Assembly (NCBI GenBank): GCA_008000375.1
Contig: SMOI01000043.1
Location: forward strand, 1-63,184
Length of the DNA stretch: 63,184 nt
Reading direction: 5' to 3'
From: Poteriospumella lacustris
Lineage: Eukaryota > Sar > Chrysophyceae > Chromulinales > Dinobryaceae
In this document: piece by piece, positions 9,681-19,819 of the stretch
How the letters are laid out: the number at the start of each line of letters is the position of its first letter
Numbering within the stretch: position 1 is the stretch's first letter
The notes under the pieces: generated by a model
The model's database searches: none
The model's input: only the letters and a program-made list of their open reading frames with translations
Told to the model about the DNA's origin: nothing
Made by a program: the position numbers and the translations under genes

Positions 9681-10913
9681 ATGCATAGGATGCCAGCCAA
9701 CGTTGGCAACGATGACGACGACGACGACGACGAGACGCCGACCAGTGCAACCGTCTTCTGTCCCCGCACGACGTTGTTGGATTTGTGTTTGTACCGCGTC
9801 GTCACCGAACGTTGTGGTGGCCGCGTCTTGCCGTTTGGGATACGCCAACTCATCAAGGACTATGCCTGGTCAGTATTCGACAACGAAACACTCAGACAGG
9901 CAGTGCGGTTGTGGTGCCGGGACCGAGCGAGTGCTCTGCAACAATACGGCGAGATCAACGATTGGGACGTCAGCCGGGTCACCAGTATGGCTTCCTTGTT
10001 TCGTGCTACCACGTTCAATGACCCCATCGATCGTTGGGACGTGAGGAAGGTACAATCCATGGAGTACATGTTTTATGGCGCGGAGGACTTCAACCAGCCG
10101 CTGGACGCCTGGGACGTGCGTCACGTCACCGACATGAGCTTTCTCTTCTCTCGCGCTTCGTCCTTCAACCAGCCCTTGGCCTCCTGGGATGTCCATCGCG
10201 TCCGTAGCATGCGATACATGTTCGCACGTGCGTCGTTGTTCAACCAACCGTTGTCCGCGTGGGATGTCGGTCACGTCACCGACATGAGTTACATGTTCTC
10301 CCTCGCCGTGGTCTTCAACCAGTCGTTGTCCACGTGGGATGTACGGCAGGTCGTCAAGATGAATCACATGTTTGCGGGCGCCTTCGCCTTCAACCAGCCC
10401 CTGGCGGACTGGGACGTGCGACACGTGACCACGGTGGCGCAAATGTTTGACGACGCCGTCGCGTTCAACCAGCCGCTGGCGACGTGGAACGTGAGTCACG
10501 TCACCGACATGAATTACCTGTTCAACGGCGCAGTATTGTTCAACCAGCCGCTGGCGACGTGGGATGTGCATCGGGTGGTCCATATGAGCGGTGTGTTCAG
10601 TCGCGCGGTGTCGTTCAACCAGCCACTGGCCGCGTGGGATGTGAGTGCGGTCACGGACATGCGGGCCATGTTCTATGGCGCCAAGGCGTTCAATCAGCCG
10701 TTGGATACCTGGGACGTGCGACAAGTCGCGCATATGGATGTGATGTTCAACAGCGCCGTGGCGTTTCACCAGTCGCTGGCGTCGTGGGTGCTGCGGCCCG
10801 ACACGTCGGTGGCGCGGATGTTTGATGCGGAGGTGCCCTCGTCGATGCAGCCATCGTCGAGGCCGGTACGACGCGACACGGATAGCAGCGCCTCGAGAGT
10901 GAGTACTACCTGA
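9681..10913 (+). CDS. DUF285-type repeat protein, subfamily C, in inverted-repeat spacer
   Basis: A 410-aa relative of the arm genes with an N-terminal acidic run of seven Asp (residues 11-17, from a GAC microsatellite at 9711-9735), the VTERCGGRVLPFG core, an FNDPIDRW unit and ten further units. The C-terminal tail (from about residue 376) is unlike that of other members: Ser/Arg-rich, VPSSMQPSSRPVRRDT. A GTGAGT just before the stop, near 10899, looks like a splice donor, so the true 3' end may be spliced elsewhere. The start at 9681 is the first ATG; a second lies three codons on. Confidence 0.8.
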   Translation: MHRMPANVGNDDDDDDDETPTSATVFCPRTTLLDLCLYRVVTERCGGRVLPFGIRQLIKDYAWSVFDNETLRQAVRLWCRDRASALQQYGEINDWDVSRVTSMASLFRATTFNDPIDRWDVRKVQSMEYMFYGAEDFNQPLDAWDVRHVTDMSFLFSRASSFNQPLASWDVHRVRSMRYMFARASLFNQPLSAWDVGHVTDMSYMFSLAVVFNQSLSTWDVRQVVKMNHMFAGAFAFNQPLADWDVRHVTTVAQMFDDAVAFNQPLATWNVSHVTDMNYLFNGAVLFNQPLATWDVHRVVHMSGVFSRAVSFNQPLAAWDVSAVTDMRAMFYGAKAFNQPLDTWDVRQVAHMDVMFNSAVAFHQSLASWVLRPDTSVARMFDAEVPSSMQPSSRPVRRDTDSSASRVSTT

Positions 10914-11009
10914 GACATGGCTTGGAAGCGGTGTGTGGTGTCTGTAGACGGTGGTGTCTGTGGACGGTGTAAGGAGGGAGGGAAGGAGGGTGCGGGGCCG
11001 GCCAATGAC

Positions 11010-11120
11010 TGACCTGTGTCATCGGCTCGTGCTTCAGAAGTCATCAGGGTGGTGGACATGGGTTGTCTGTGTATAGGGTGATATCGGATGAACCTGCTAC
11101 CGCTCACATGAATATCTGTC
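11010..11120 (-). pseudogene. Orphan DUF285 5' end with promoter
   Basis: On the minus strand, an ATG at 11060 begins MSTTLMTSEARADDTGQ, the standard subfamily A leader. A variant TATA-like box (GCTCACATGAATATC) lies near 11102. Homology ends at about 11010, after 17 codons, and no conserved domain follows. This is a detached promoter and leader. Confidence 0.65.
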
Positions 11121-11509
11121 TTCGGAAGTCCGTGGGAAGTCCGATAGACAGCTCGGAGCTGTCACGTACAGCGCGATTCGGTGCATGGAGTTTATCTGTT
11201 GGCAGTTCAGCCAGAAGAATGTGCCACTGTCTGCGGTTCCAGACCTGGGTACTTAGTACATGATATGGTGATTCCAGACTGAGTATGTATTGTTCATTCC
11301 CTCCTCGATTTGTACTTATACACATACACGGTCCATTGTTCACGTCGAGAGAGCAATACTAGCTTGCTTTTCAATCGGTCTCATCTGTACATCACACAAT
11401 AGCTTTCCCAGCGGCCGATCTGGGATCGTTGACGAACACGAAGAACGCGAAGAAGTAATAACCCACATAAAACGTGTACATAACATCAACTCACAGAGAG
11501 AACCATGCC

Positions 11510-11556
11510 CGTCAGAGATGACGACACCGCAAGCACGAGCCGATGACACAGGTCAT
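11510..11556 (+). pseudogene. Second orphan DUF285 leader, head-to-head
   Basis: The ATG at 11518 opens MTTPQARADDTGH and homology stops at about 11556, where the right arm of the inverted repeat begins. Bases 11531-11555 are the exact reverse complement of 11010-11034 (25 of 25). The region between, 11060-11518, resembles the divergent promoters at 2912-3282 and 6409-6767. Confidence 0.6.
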
Positions 11557-13650
11557 CCAACGACGACGACCCAGATATACGAAACCGTTGTGTACATGTC
11601 ATTTCGTAATGATATCTCATTACTCGTTGTCTAATCCTGTCCATTAACGTACGTCCGCCAGTTTCCCATTAAGAAAGCACCGAACCTTGGTTCTGTGTGT
11701 TTTGGAAGGGAAATTGACTTGTACGAAAGTGTGAAGGGGGGGGGTGTATTACATCGATCTTATGTATCTACTGCATACCATTGCTCTAATGCTACATTGA
11801 TCAAAAACACGTTTGCTATGGCTGCAGTGTCTCTCACCACGGACTGTGCAGCGTAACTGTCTAAGGACCAGACCGGGGCTGCTGATTGACTGACTGACTG
11901 ACCACCATTAAAGTGGGCACCCACACCCACATAGAGATATCTGTGTGCTACGGTACGGTATGGTACGGATCATCCGTCTGATGCTACCGTACCTACCATC
12001 GGTCTGTGTTCCGTCCGTTCTATTTGGTCGCACTCTCACCTACATCCCACCTACATCTCGCTCCCGCCTCCTCACTCCTCCTACGCCGCTTGTTACACGT
12101 CGTCCGCCTCCTGCACAGACGGCTTCGACTGGCGAAACGCCGTCGCTCCGGCAAACATACCATTCGTCTTCGTGTCGGCAGAGAGCGTCCACGTCGACAA
12201 CGGCTGGTTGAAGGACTTGGCACCGTGAAACATAAATCGCATCGACCTCACTTGACCCACCCTCCAGCTCGACAGGGGCTGGTTAAACGACTCCGCCCCG
12301 TGGAACACCCCCTCCATATTGGTGACCAGGCTGACGTCCCAGGTATCCAACGGCTGGTTGAACGACAACGCGCGACAAAACAGCCCACCCATATTGGTCA
12401 CCGTACGCACATCCCAGGTAGCCAACGGTTGGTTGAACGCCTTGCACCCAGCAAACAGATAACTCATATTTGTGACGCGACGGACGTTCCAGGTGTCCAA
12501 GGGCTGATTGAACAGGGCCGCCCCATTGAACATCTCTGTCATGTTGGTGACGTGACTCACGTCCCACGAGGATAACGGCTGGTTGAAGGACACCGCATCG
12601 ACAAACATGTGGTTCATCGCCGTGACTTGGTGGACGTCCCAGGTGGACAGCGGCTGGTTGAACGCCAAGGCGCGGCAGAACATGCAACTCATGTCCGTGA
12701 CGTGACTCACGTCCCACGCAGATAACGGCTGGTTGAACCCTTCAGCGAGACAGAACATGTTGGTCATATCCGTGACGCTATGTACGTCCCAGGTGTTGAG
12801 GGGCTGGTTGAACGAAGTAGCGTGTGTGAACATGCAGCTCATGTTCGTCACGCGACTCACTAGCCACGTGTCCAGTGGCTGGTTGAATTGCGTCGCACTG
12901 GCAAACATACTCTCCATCGAAGTGACATTGCGGACATCCCAACGATCGATGGGATCGTTGAACTTGGTGCCCCTGAAGAGGGAGGCCATGTTGGTGACCT
13001 TGCGCACGTCCCAGTCGTTGATGTCTCCGTACTGCTGCCTAGCGTCCTCTTGGTCAAAGCACCATTGGCTGACAGCCCATATTAAGGTATCGTTGTTGAA
13101 TGAAACCCAGGCGTAGTCCTTGATCAGCTGTCGGACCCCAAACGGCAAGACTCGACCACCGCACCGTTCAGTCACAACCCGGTACAGACACAAATCCAAT
13201 ACCACGGTGATCGGACGACAATGCGCAGGGCGCGACTCATCGACCACTGTACATTGTGCCATCAACATGGATGCCATTTTCAACACGTTGCTAATGTAGG
13301 GTAGGAAATCTCTTTTCGATATGATATTCTATTTCACACACAACATGTGCCGTCGGATCTTTGGCTGGTGGGTGGATGCGGTGTACTTTCTACTTTCCAT
13401 TTGAACGACATCAAAATAACTAAGAAAGCAATTCATATGTACAACAGTGGTGCTGCGGCAAAACGGCTGCGCTTTGGGGATTCTGTGGTGTTCTGTGTCT
13501 CTACGCCACCAGTTGCTGCTGCTGCGGCGGCGGGGGGAGACCGCCGCAAGGAGAAGGGAGAGGGGAGAACTACACTGGACTTGCTTCAACAAAGTCGGAC
13601 GTTTGCCACGCTTGTCACAAGAACGATGCACTTGGGAAGATGGAAGGTAG
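11555..13650 (-). repeat. Right arm of large inverted repeat
   Basis: Reverse-complement partner of 7530-9570. It contains the minus-strand gene at 12093-13277. Unlike the left arm it has a C-run near 11736 and a GCTGCTGCGGCGG insertion near 13516. Confidence 0.8.
12093..13277 (-). CDS. DUF285-type repeat protein, subfamily C, inverted partner
   Basis: A 394-aa protein, the mirror copy of the gene at 7869-9053: same start (MASML), same number of units, same tail (KPSVQEADDV). Differences cluster at the non-consensus positions of the units, for example SAW for SSW and NTWDV for DAWNV, and in the segment after FNNDTLIWAV. The codon before the chosen ATG run is GTG, so 13277 is the only sensible start. 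An intact frame in both arms argues that both copies are functional or only recently separated. Confidence 0.85.
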   Translation of the reverse strand: MASMLMAQCTVVDESRPAHCRPITVVLDLCLYRVVTERCGGRVLPFGVRQLIKDYAWVSFNNDTLIWAVSQWCFDQEDARQQYGDINDWDVRKVTNMASLFRGTKFNDPIDRWDVRNVTSMESMFASATQFNQPLDTWLVSRVTNMSCMFTHATSFNQPLNTWDVHSVTDMTNMFCLAEGFNQPLSAWDVSHVTDMSCMFCRALAFNQPLSTWDVHQVTAMNHMFVDAVSFNQPLSSWDVSHVTNMTEMFNGAALFNQPLDTWNVRRVTNMSYLFAGCKAFNQPLATWDVRTVTNMGGLFCRALSFNQPLDTWDVSLVTNMEGVFHGAESFNQPLSSWRVGQVRSMRFMFHGAKSFNQPLSTWTLSADTKTNGMFAGATAFRQSKPSVQEADDV

Positions 13651-13892
13651 TTGAAAACTCTGTCGTATTTGACAATGAAAAAGGGTGGAAGAGTGTGCAC
13701 GAGGGAAATACCTAGTGTTCATTTCGCAGGCGGTCTGGTTTGGGTTAGTCTCAGCAAGAACTTGCCCTTTGGCAGCGACGGAAGCGGAAGAAACGGAAAG
13801 AGGAAAGAGAGGCAATAAACAATGCGTCAACGCGGCCTACACGACGAGCTGCACGTCATGTTAATCAATTACGCATGCCACAGAACGTCGCA

Positions 13893-14933
13893 TCAGTCAC
13901 AGACCACAGCGTGGTACAGTGCACCGTCCTCGCTCACCTCCCACGCAGGCAACGACTGGTCGAACGCCACCGCTCCGTCAAACATGCCTTCCATCGACAC
14001 CCCCTGACGGACATCCCACGCGGCCAACGGTTGGTTAAAGGCAGTGGCACCGCAAAACATGTAATTCATGTTGCGGACGCTGCGCACGTCCCACGCGGCC
14101 AACGGTTGGTTGAACGCCGTCGCGCCATCGAAGAGACAGTGCATATGAACGACCTGGCCCACCTCCCAGGTACTCAACGGCTGATTGAAGGACACAGCCT
14201 CGTTGAACATGAAGCTGATGTCCTGAACCTGACTCACATTCCACGTGGCCAACGGCTGGTTGAACCGACACGCCCGCGAGAACATGGAACGCATGGTCAT
14301 CACACGCTGCACGTCCCACGTGTCTAACGGCTGGTTGAAGGCCACCGCATTGGCGAACATCTGACTCATAGAACGCACTTGACGCACCTGCCAGGTGTGT
14401 AGCGGCTGGTTGAACGACGTTAAGAGCCCCGACATATCCGTGACACGCCGCACGTCCCACGTGGACAACGGCTGGTTGAACGATGCGGCTCCTTCAAACA
14501 TGGCCGTCATTGACATGACCTGACTGACCTTCCAGGTGTCGAGCTGCTGGTTGAAGTCGGTCGTCTCCGCGAACATACGGAACATGGACGTGACGTTTCG
14601 CACGCCCCAACGGTCGATGCGACCGTTGAACGTGGTTCCAGCGAAGAGCGAGGCCATGTTCGTCACTTGGCTTACGTCCCAATCGTTGATGTCGCCGTAA
14701 CGCCCCCAGGCGGCGGCTCTGTCACTGCGCCATAGCTGCACGGCCTCCCGTAAGCTGTCGTTGTCGAACTGCACCCAGGCGTAGTCTTTGATCATCTGTC
14801 GCACCCCACACGGCAGTACTCGACCTTCGCATTGGTCAGTGACTGCGCGATAGAGGCACAAATCCAACTCCCTGGTGATCGACCGTTGAGTTCGTCGTTG
14901 GGCTTCCATCGGTGGGGGAATCGCTGTGGACAT
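13893..14933 (-). CDS. DUF285-type repeat protein, divergent member
   Basis: A 346-aa protein starting MSTAIPPPMEAQRR, with a core that departs from its neighbours (TDQCEGRVLPCGVRQMIKDYAWV; Cys replaces Phe). It has an FNGRIDRWGV unit and eight more. The fourth unit is shortened: DMSGLLTSFNQ lacks about five residues of the usual MFxxAxx turn, an in-frame deletion. The C-terminal cap ends WEVSEDGALYHAVVCD instead of the FQQSLPEAL or SYQPT types. It is divergent to the membrane-protein gene at 15396. Confidence 0.85.
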   Translation of the reverse strand: MSTAIPPPMEAQRRTQRSITRELDLCLYRAVTDQCEGRVLPCGVRQMIKDYAWVQFDNDSLREAVQLWRSDRAAAWGRYGDINDWDVSQVTNMASLFAGTTFNGRIDRWGVRNVTSMFRMFAETTDFNQQLDTWKVSQVMSMTAMFEGAASFNQPLSTWDVRRVTDMSGLLTSFNQPLHTWQVRQVRSMSQMFANAVAFNQPLDTWDVQRVMTMRSMFSRACRFNQPLATWNVSQVQDISFMFNEAVSFNQPLSTWEVGQVVHMHCLFDGATAFNQPLAAWDVRSVRNMNYMFCGATAFNQPLAAWDVRQGVSMEGMFDGAVAFDQSLPAWEVSEDGALYHAVVCD

Positions 14934-15395
14934 GATGAACTATTGCTTTTGGCGTCAGTGGAGTGGGGGGGGGGGGTTGGCTGTTGGACCGCATCGTCCA
15001 CCTCCCACGATGACTCTGTGTTTGTGGAATCATTGTCGTGACCTGATAAGGCAGGGCAAGCAAAGTTTTCGCTCGCTCTCTGAGGGCCTGAGACGGAAGA
15101 AGAACGATGCTGGGAGATGGCCCACTGTACACATCAATCCGGTGACAACACAAGCAATAGTTGCCAGCTTAGCCGATGCGTTGTTCAAGACGTGTGAACT
15201 GAAACGACCCGACCGAAGCAACCCTAAAGATAACGACCTTTGCGATTTCAAAAAAACGGATCTTCGAACGCCAAACGGCACCGGCGACGAAAGAAGATAC
15301 GCCGCCACGCCGAGCCCCATGGCGATCGCCGAGCGAACAACCTCCAGCCTGCTGCTACTAGTTATTAGAACTGTATCGATAATACACCTCGTGTA
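14934..15395. other. Intergenic region between divergent genes
   Basis: About 460 bp lies between the DUF285 gene and the membrane-protein gene. A G-run is at 14967-14976. An open frame covers the region on the plus strand, but it has no recognisable domain and includes the G-run, so I do not call it. It probably holds both promoters. Confidence 0.4.
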
Positions 15396-16584
15396 GTGTC
15401 ATCCAACGGAAATAGAAGAAACAAAGGAAAAATGATGTCCAAATCCAACACGCGTCGCAGCTTTACCCGTCAACATCAACCGGCGGCGGGGTTTTTCTCT
15501 CAACCGCCCAGTAAAACCATTCTGCCGTCAGTCGTCGATGCCGACCGTGTATTGGAAGACATGGAAGTGGTGGAGAAAATGATCAAAACCTTCATCACCT
15601 GCTCGGGTATGCATCAGCTGGAAAAGGAGATCGACGGCGTGAAGACCGGCGAATGCGACGAAGTCGTGTTGCAGGGCTTGTTGCTGGGCCCCAAGGCCAC
15701 CCTGGAAGACTTCTGTGCGATCATGAACAACAACGCAGTGTACGCCTCGTTGTTTTTGTCGTCGACCTTGGGGCTGCTGTTCTCGCCGCCGGACTGTGTC
15801 GGCAGCTTGGACAACAACGACTCGGAGAAACTCGTCTTCTTCTTCGGCATCTGCATGTCCGTCTTCTTCAACATCCTCAAGTACGTTTTCCCCCGCCCCC
15901 CCCCCTTGTCCCGTTGTTGAGTGCCCCTGGGCCATCCACTGACGATGACCCTGTGTGCTCTCTCTGTGTGTGCTCTGTGTGCTTTCTTGTAGTGTCCTGG
16001 GTGCCGTCCAGATCTACGTCGCCAAGCACAAACTCTTGCGTGAATCCGATGCGCTGAAGTTCCTGACGATGTCGTCGAATGCGATTTTGTTGTCGGGCGT
16101 CTTCATGACGCTGGGTATTCTGGGGCTGGTCCTGGCCGTGTTTCCCGTGATCCACAAGACCTACGGCCAGGGACCGCTCATCTTCTCCGTGTTTCTCTTC
16201 GTGCTCATCATCCCGTACGTGCTCAGCAATGGCTTCAACTACCTGAAGCGTCACGCGTACTTCTATTACATGGCCAAGGGCCGGGCGGCCAGCAAAGCCG
16301 GCAACAAACCCGGCGCCGTCACGGCCGAGCACCATGATCCGTACGACGCCACGATCGCTTGGAAGGCGTTCAAGGAATGGATGGGGGTCGGCGCGGCGTT
16401 GGCGGGCCGTGACGCCGACTTGTCGAACATGGTCGACGTCACCGAAATGGAAACGGCCGAGGCGTTGTTGGCCGAGCAAAAGGCGCAAGAGGAAACGGCC
16501 GCCGAGAAGCAGCACGCCCACAAGGACGCCGCCTCCGCCTCCTCCGCCACGATGAACCCCATGTCCGTGGACAGCGTCGTCTAA
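15396..16584 (+). CDS. Spliced membrane protein with about four transmembrane helices
   Basis: Two exons, 15396-15880 and 15993-16584, flank a 112-bp intron (GTACGT donor, TTGTAG acceptor). The phase-2 join gives FFNILN-VLGAVQIYV and a 358-aa protein. The basic Ser-rich N-terminus (1-45) is followed by an acidic helical stretch (about 48-110). Hydrophobic segments lie near 114-130, 145-168, 186-214 and 223-243. The C-terminal tail from about 245 is polar with an acidic/Ala/Gln segment (AEALLAEQKAQEETAAEKQ) likely to be helical. I do not recognise the family. It is unlike the surrounding repeat genes and is probably a single-copy gene bordering the array. Without splicing, exon 1 would end in a Pro-rich stretch, which supports the intron. 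Confidence 0.75.
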
Positions 16585-16599
16585 AAAGGGGGAAGCAGG

Positions 16600-16612
16600 G
16601 GCTCTTTCCCCT

Positions 16613-16678
<66 letters not shown>

Positions 16679-18125
16679 TCTCTCGGCTTTACCACTTATA
16701 CTGTGTCTGTGTGTGTCGCTCTGTGTCTCTCTGTCTCTGTCTCTCTGTCTCTCTGTATTTCGCAACCCATGGTGGTGTCGTGTCTCTTTATTGATTTCTG
16801 GCTGTTTCCCCGCTATATATCCTGCCATATTATGCTATATTGTATTCTTCTTCTTCTTCAGTTGTTTGTTGCTTGTTGTTGGCGGTCTGTGGTGTTGTGT
16901 GTCTATGGATCACGTCCCTGATCACGTCGCTGATCGAACGACCCCCCCCCTCTTTGTTTATGATACGGACTGCTTTTATTCATCTGTCGCTTAGACTCCG
17001 ACCGCTCTGTACGCGCGTTGTCTCATATACCTATACATGCTGTGCCTTATTCCTTCCTCCTTCCTCCTCCTCCTCCTGCTCTGGCTCCGCCTCCACGCCG
17101 CTCAACACGCAGCACCGCACGGATGCCACGGCCTCATACCCCTCTCTCTACCCCTCTCCCTGTGTATCTGTATCTGTCTCTGTCTCTGTCCCCTTAGAGC
17201 GCTCTCTCATTCTCATTCTCCAGTTTCTTTTTCTTACATGGCCTATGACCTGTGATATCCTATCTTATGCTTCCTAATGCTACCTAATGCTACCTAACGC
17301 ATTGTTTATTGGCCCCATTCTCCCCCATTCGCCATGGGTGTGCGTCGGTTATCCTATTTTTCAACCTTTTTTTGTTTCGTAAGCAGCACTGCCTCTGCCC
17401 TATGCGACCGCATGCGACGGTACAGAACCCCCCCCCCCCACACACACACACAACGCTATAATTGACTCTTAACCAACACAACACATACTCATACGTGGTT
17501 CGTATGTTAAAGAGGGAGCATCAGACGTTGTACTGCGACGAGACCGCGTGACGGAAGGACGGCCGCAGGTGTGTGCCGATCGACGTCGTAGAGTGCTCTA
17601 ACGTCTGGCGCTACACAGAGAGACGATGGTGATGATGGGGGATGACGACGAGTGACCCGGGCACAAAACAACGCTGTGAAGCGGCGTCACGCACCCTCCT
17701 CCCACCTGCTTTCAAGCCAGCAAAACAGAACCTCTACTTCAACAGTCCAATTTCAGTGTCAGGACGCCCCTCCCCCTCCCCCCTCCGCACGGCATGGTCA
17801 CTAACCCGTCACCGTCACCAGAAACGACGTCAAAACGACGTCCATACGAAACCATCACACCTCCGAACCTACCTGACCTCTGCAGCTACTTGTGTACTTC
17901 CTCCCACCCCACCTCCCACCCACCCCCCTAATGCAGACAAAGTAAACCAACGTCAGGAAACGCACTGCAGGTGCTCAGGAAGTAACATAGACCAGAGCAA
18001 CACCTCCAATTACTGCAACTGCTTTACATGGTCGTATATTGCGTATACTAGTGACGCTCGTCTTGACCAACATACATCCACTTGGGGCGACAGCCTACCA
18101 AACGACAGTAGTGATGCATCCATCT
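16600..18125. other. Low-complexity intergenic region
   Basis: A CT tract (16620-16674) is followed by TGTCTCT-rich, T-rich and CT-rich sequence to about 17230, a CA tract near 17440-17452 and C-runs. Apparent reading frames here are low-complexity and not credible. The segment 17930-18125 resembles 19480-19800 (TCAGGAAACGCACTGCAGGT box), which is shared 3' flank of the two subfamily A genes that follow. Confidence 0.6.
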
Positions 18126-19076
18126 CTACAAACCTTGCCACGCCGCTGGCAACGACTGCTGGAACGCTGTCGCTCCCTCGAACATTCGGGTCCTGCTAAC
18201 GTCACGACGTACATTCCATGTGACCAACGACTGGTTGAACGATGACGCTTTGTGAAACATGAACCTCATGTCAATGACCTGCCTCACATCCCACGTGTCC
18301 AGGGGCTGGTTGAACGAGGTTGCTTGGTGAAACATGGAACACATATTGATCACATGGCTGACATCCCACGCTGCTAACGGCTGGTTGAACGCCTCAGCGC
18401 AGTAGAACACAGCCGTCATATCTGTTACTCGACTGACGTCCCACGTAGATAACGACTGATTGAAGAACGACGCATGACAGAACAGTCCATTCATTCTTGT
18501 CACTTGGCTGATATCCCAACTGGTCAGTGGCTGGTTGAACGAGGTGGCGCGAGAGAACATATGCCTCATGTTCCAGACACAACCAACATCCCACGTGGAT
18601 AAGGACTGGTTAAACGATAAGGCACTACAAAACATGCGCTCCATCATCGTCACGTGACTGACGTTCCACGTGTCCAACGGCTGGTTGAAGCGTGTGGCAT
18701 TGTAGAACATTTCCTCCATCGAGGTGACGTTCCCCACGTCCCAACGGTCGATGTGATCATTGAACGTGGTATCTTCAAAGAGACAAGACATGTCTGTCAC
18801 CTGGCGTACGTCCCAATCGTTGATGTCCCCGTACCGTTGTAAGGCCACCGCTCGTTGACCGCACCACAGCTGCACTGCCTCTCGTAGCGTATCGTTGTCG
18901 AATGTCACAAAGGCATAGTCTTGGATCATCTGTCGCACGCCAAACGGCAAGATGCGGCCTCCACAACCTTCCGTCACCGCGCGATAGAGACACAGCTCCA
19001 CTACCGTAGTGATCGGACGGTGCGTACGACCTGTGTCATCGGCTCGTGCTTCAGGAGTCGTCACGGTGGTGGACAT
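18126..19076 (-). CDS. DUF285-type repeat protein, subfamily A
   Basis: A 316-aa member with eight units, several with Ser in place of Pro (FNQSLSTW twice, FNQSLVTW) and one with ISQ instead of VSQ. It ends FQQSLPAAWQGL. I place the start at 19076: the longer frame to 19112 would put the ATG eight bases from the TATA-like box. It forms a tandem pair with the gene at 19820-20761, including promoter and 3' flank, at a spacing of about 1.7 kb. Confidence 0.85.
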   Translation of the reverse strand: MSTTVTTPEARADDTGRTHRPITTVVELCLYRAVTEGCGGRILPFGVRQMIQDYAFVTFDNDTLREAVQLWCGQRAVALQRYGDINDWDVRQVTDMSCLFEDTTFNDHIDRWDVGNVTSMEEMFYNATRFNQPLDTWNVSHVTMMERMFCSALSFNQSLSTWDVGCVWNMRHMFSRATSFNQPLTSWDISQVTRMNGLFCHASFFNQSLSTWDVSRVTDMTAVFYCAEAFNQPLAAWDVSHVINMCSMFHQATSFNQPLDTWDVRQVIDMRFMFHKASSFNQSLVTWNVRRDVSRTRMFEGATAFQQSLPAAWQGL

Positions 19077-19119
19077 GGGTTGGGTTGACTGTGAATGTGA
19101 TGAGATCGACAAAACTGCT

Positions 19120-19134
19120 CATATAAATATATGG
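19120..19134 (-). promoter_or_regulatory. TATA-like box
   Basis: CATATAAATATATGG (plus-strand reading) sits about 45 bp upstream of the ATG at 19076. The identical box precedes the tandem relative, at 20805-20819. Confidence 0.55.
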
Positions 19135-19819
19135 TATGGGGTATATATCCAGTCGTCGTTGACTCGGTCTCTGGCCGAGCTGGGAGCTGGGAAAGGCAAG
19201 GTGACGACATGTACATCTTGTAGCTACTGAAGATTGTGCGAGTGTTGCTCTTTCAATACGAGGAGTGTGCGACATTGTACGGTACATTTAGAGGAAATAA
19301 CAACTGGCACATGTCGATTAGTAATTCACTACGTCACGTACTTTGTTCATCACACCGCCGTACCTACTGTACCTACCTAACCTCGATGGCTATTGGTGTA
19401 CCGGTACTGCCCCCCCCCCCTTGCACTAGTTCCAAACCAAAGTAAGAAGAAAGCGAACCCAGCGACCAATTCAGACAAAGACAAACAGCATCAGGAAACG
19501 CACTGCAGGTGCTCAGGAAGTGACATACATAGATCAACGGATCTTTATAACGTCGCCACACACTTTAAAAAAAGCAGCAACAGACTTCAGAAGTGGCACC
19601 GGCTGACGTCACAGACGATGTCAAGCGATGAAAGGGCTTCGGGGATACCGGTATGCTGGCAGAAGTGGCGCACATGGCGGATGCGATGGAATTCGCTGGG
19701 GAGGAAGTCCAGATGCAAAGTAAGTCCTGTAACTAACTGCGATAGTAGTGACGCTTAGCACATGGGGTGGTATCCTACCGAGCTATATCGGTGGACTAAG
19801 AAGCACTACACTACCGCCT

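Noticed and set aside
7869-10913. CRISPR-like regular repeats of about 75 bp
   Set aside because: The periodicity is coding (25 codons), units are diverged and there are no spacers or cas genes.
14926-15396. 156-codon plus-strand frame upstream of the membrane protein gene
   Set aside because: It spans a G-run and the expected promoters, has no domain and ends as the next gene begins.
16703-17277. Cys/Leu/Ser-rich frames after the membrane protein gene
   Set aside because: Low-complexity translations of CT- and T-rich DNA.
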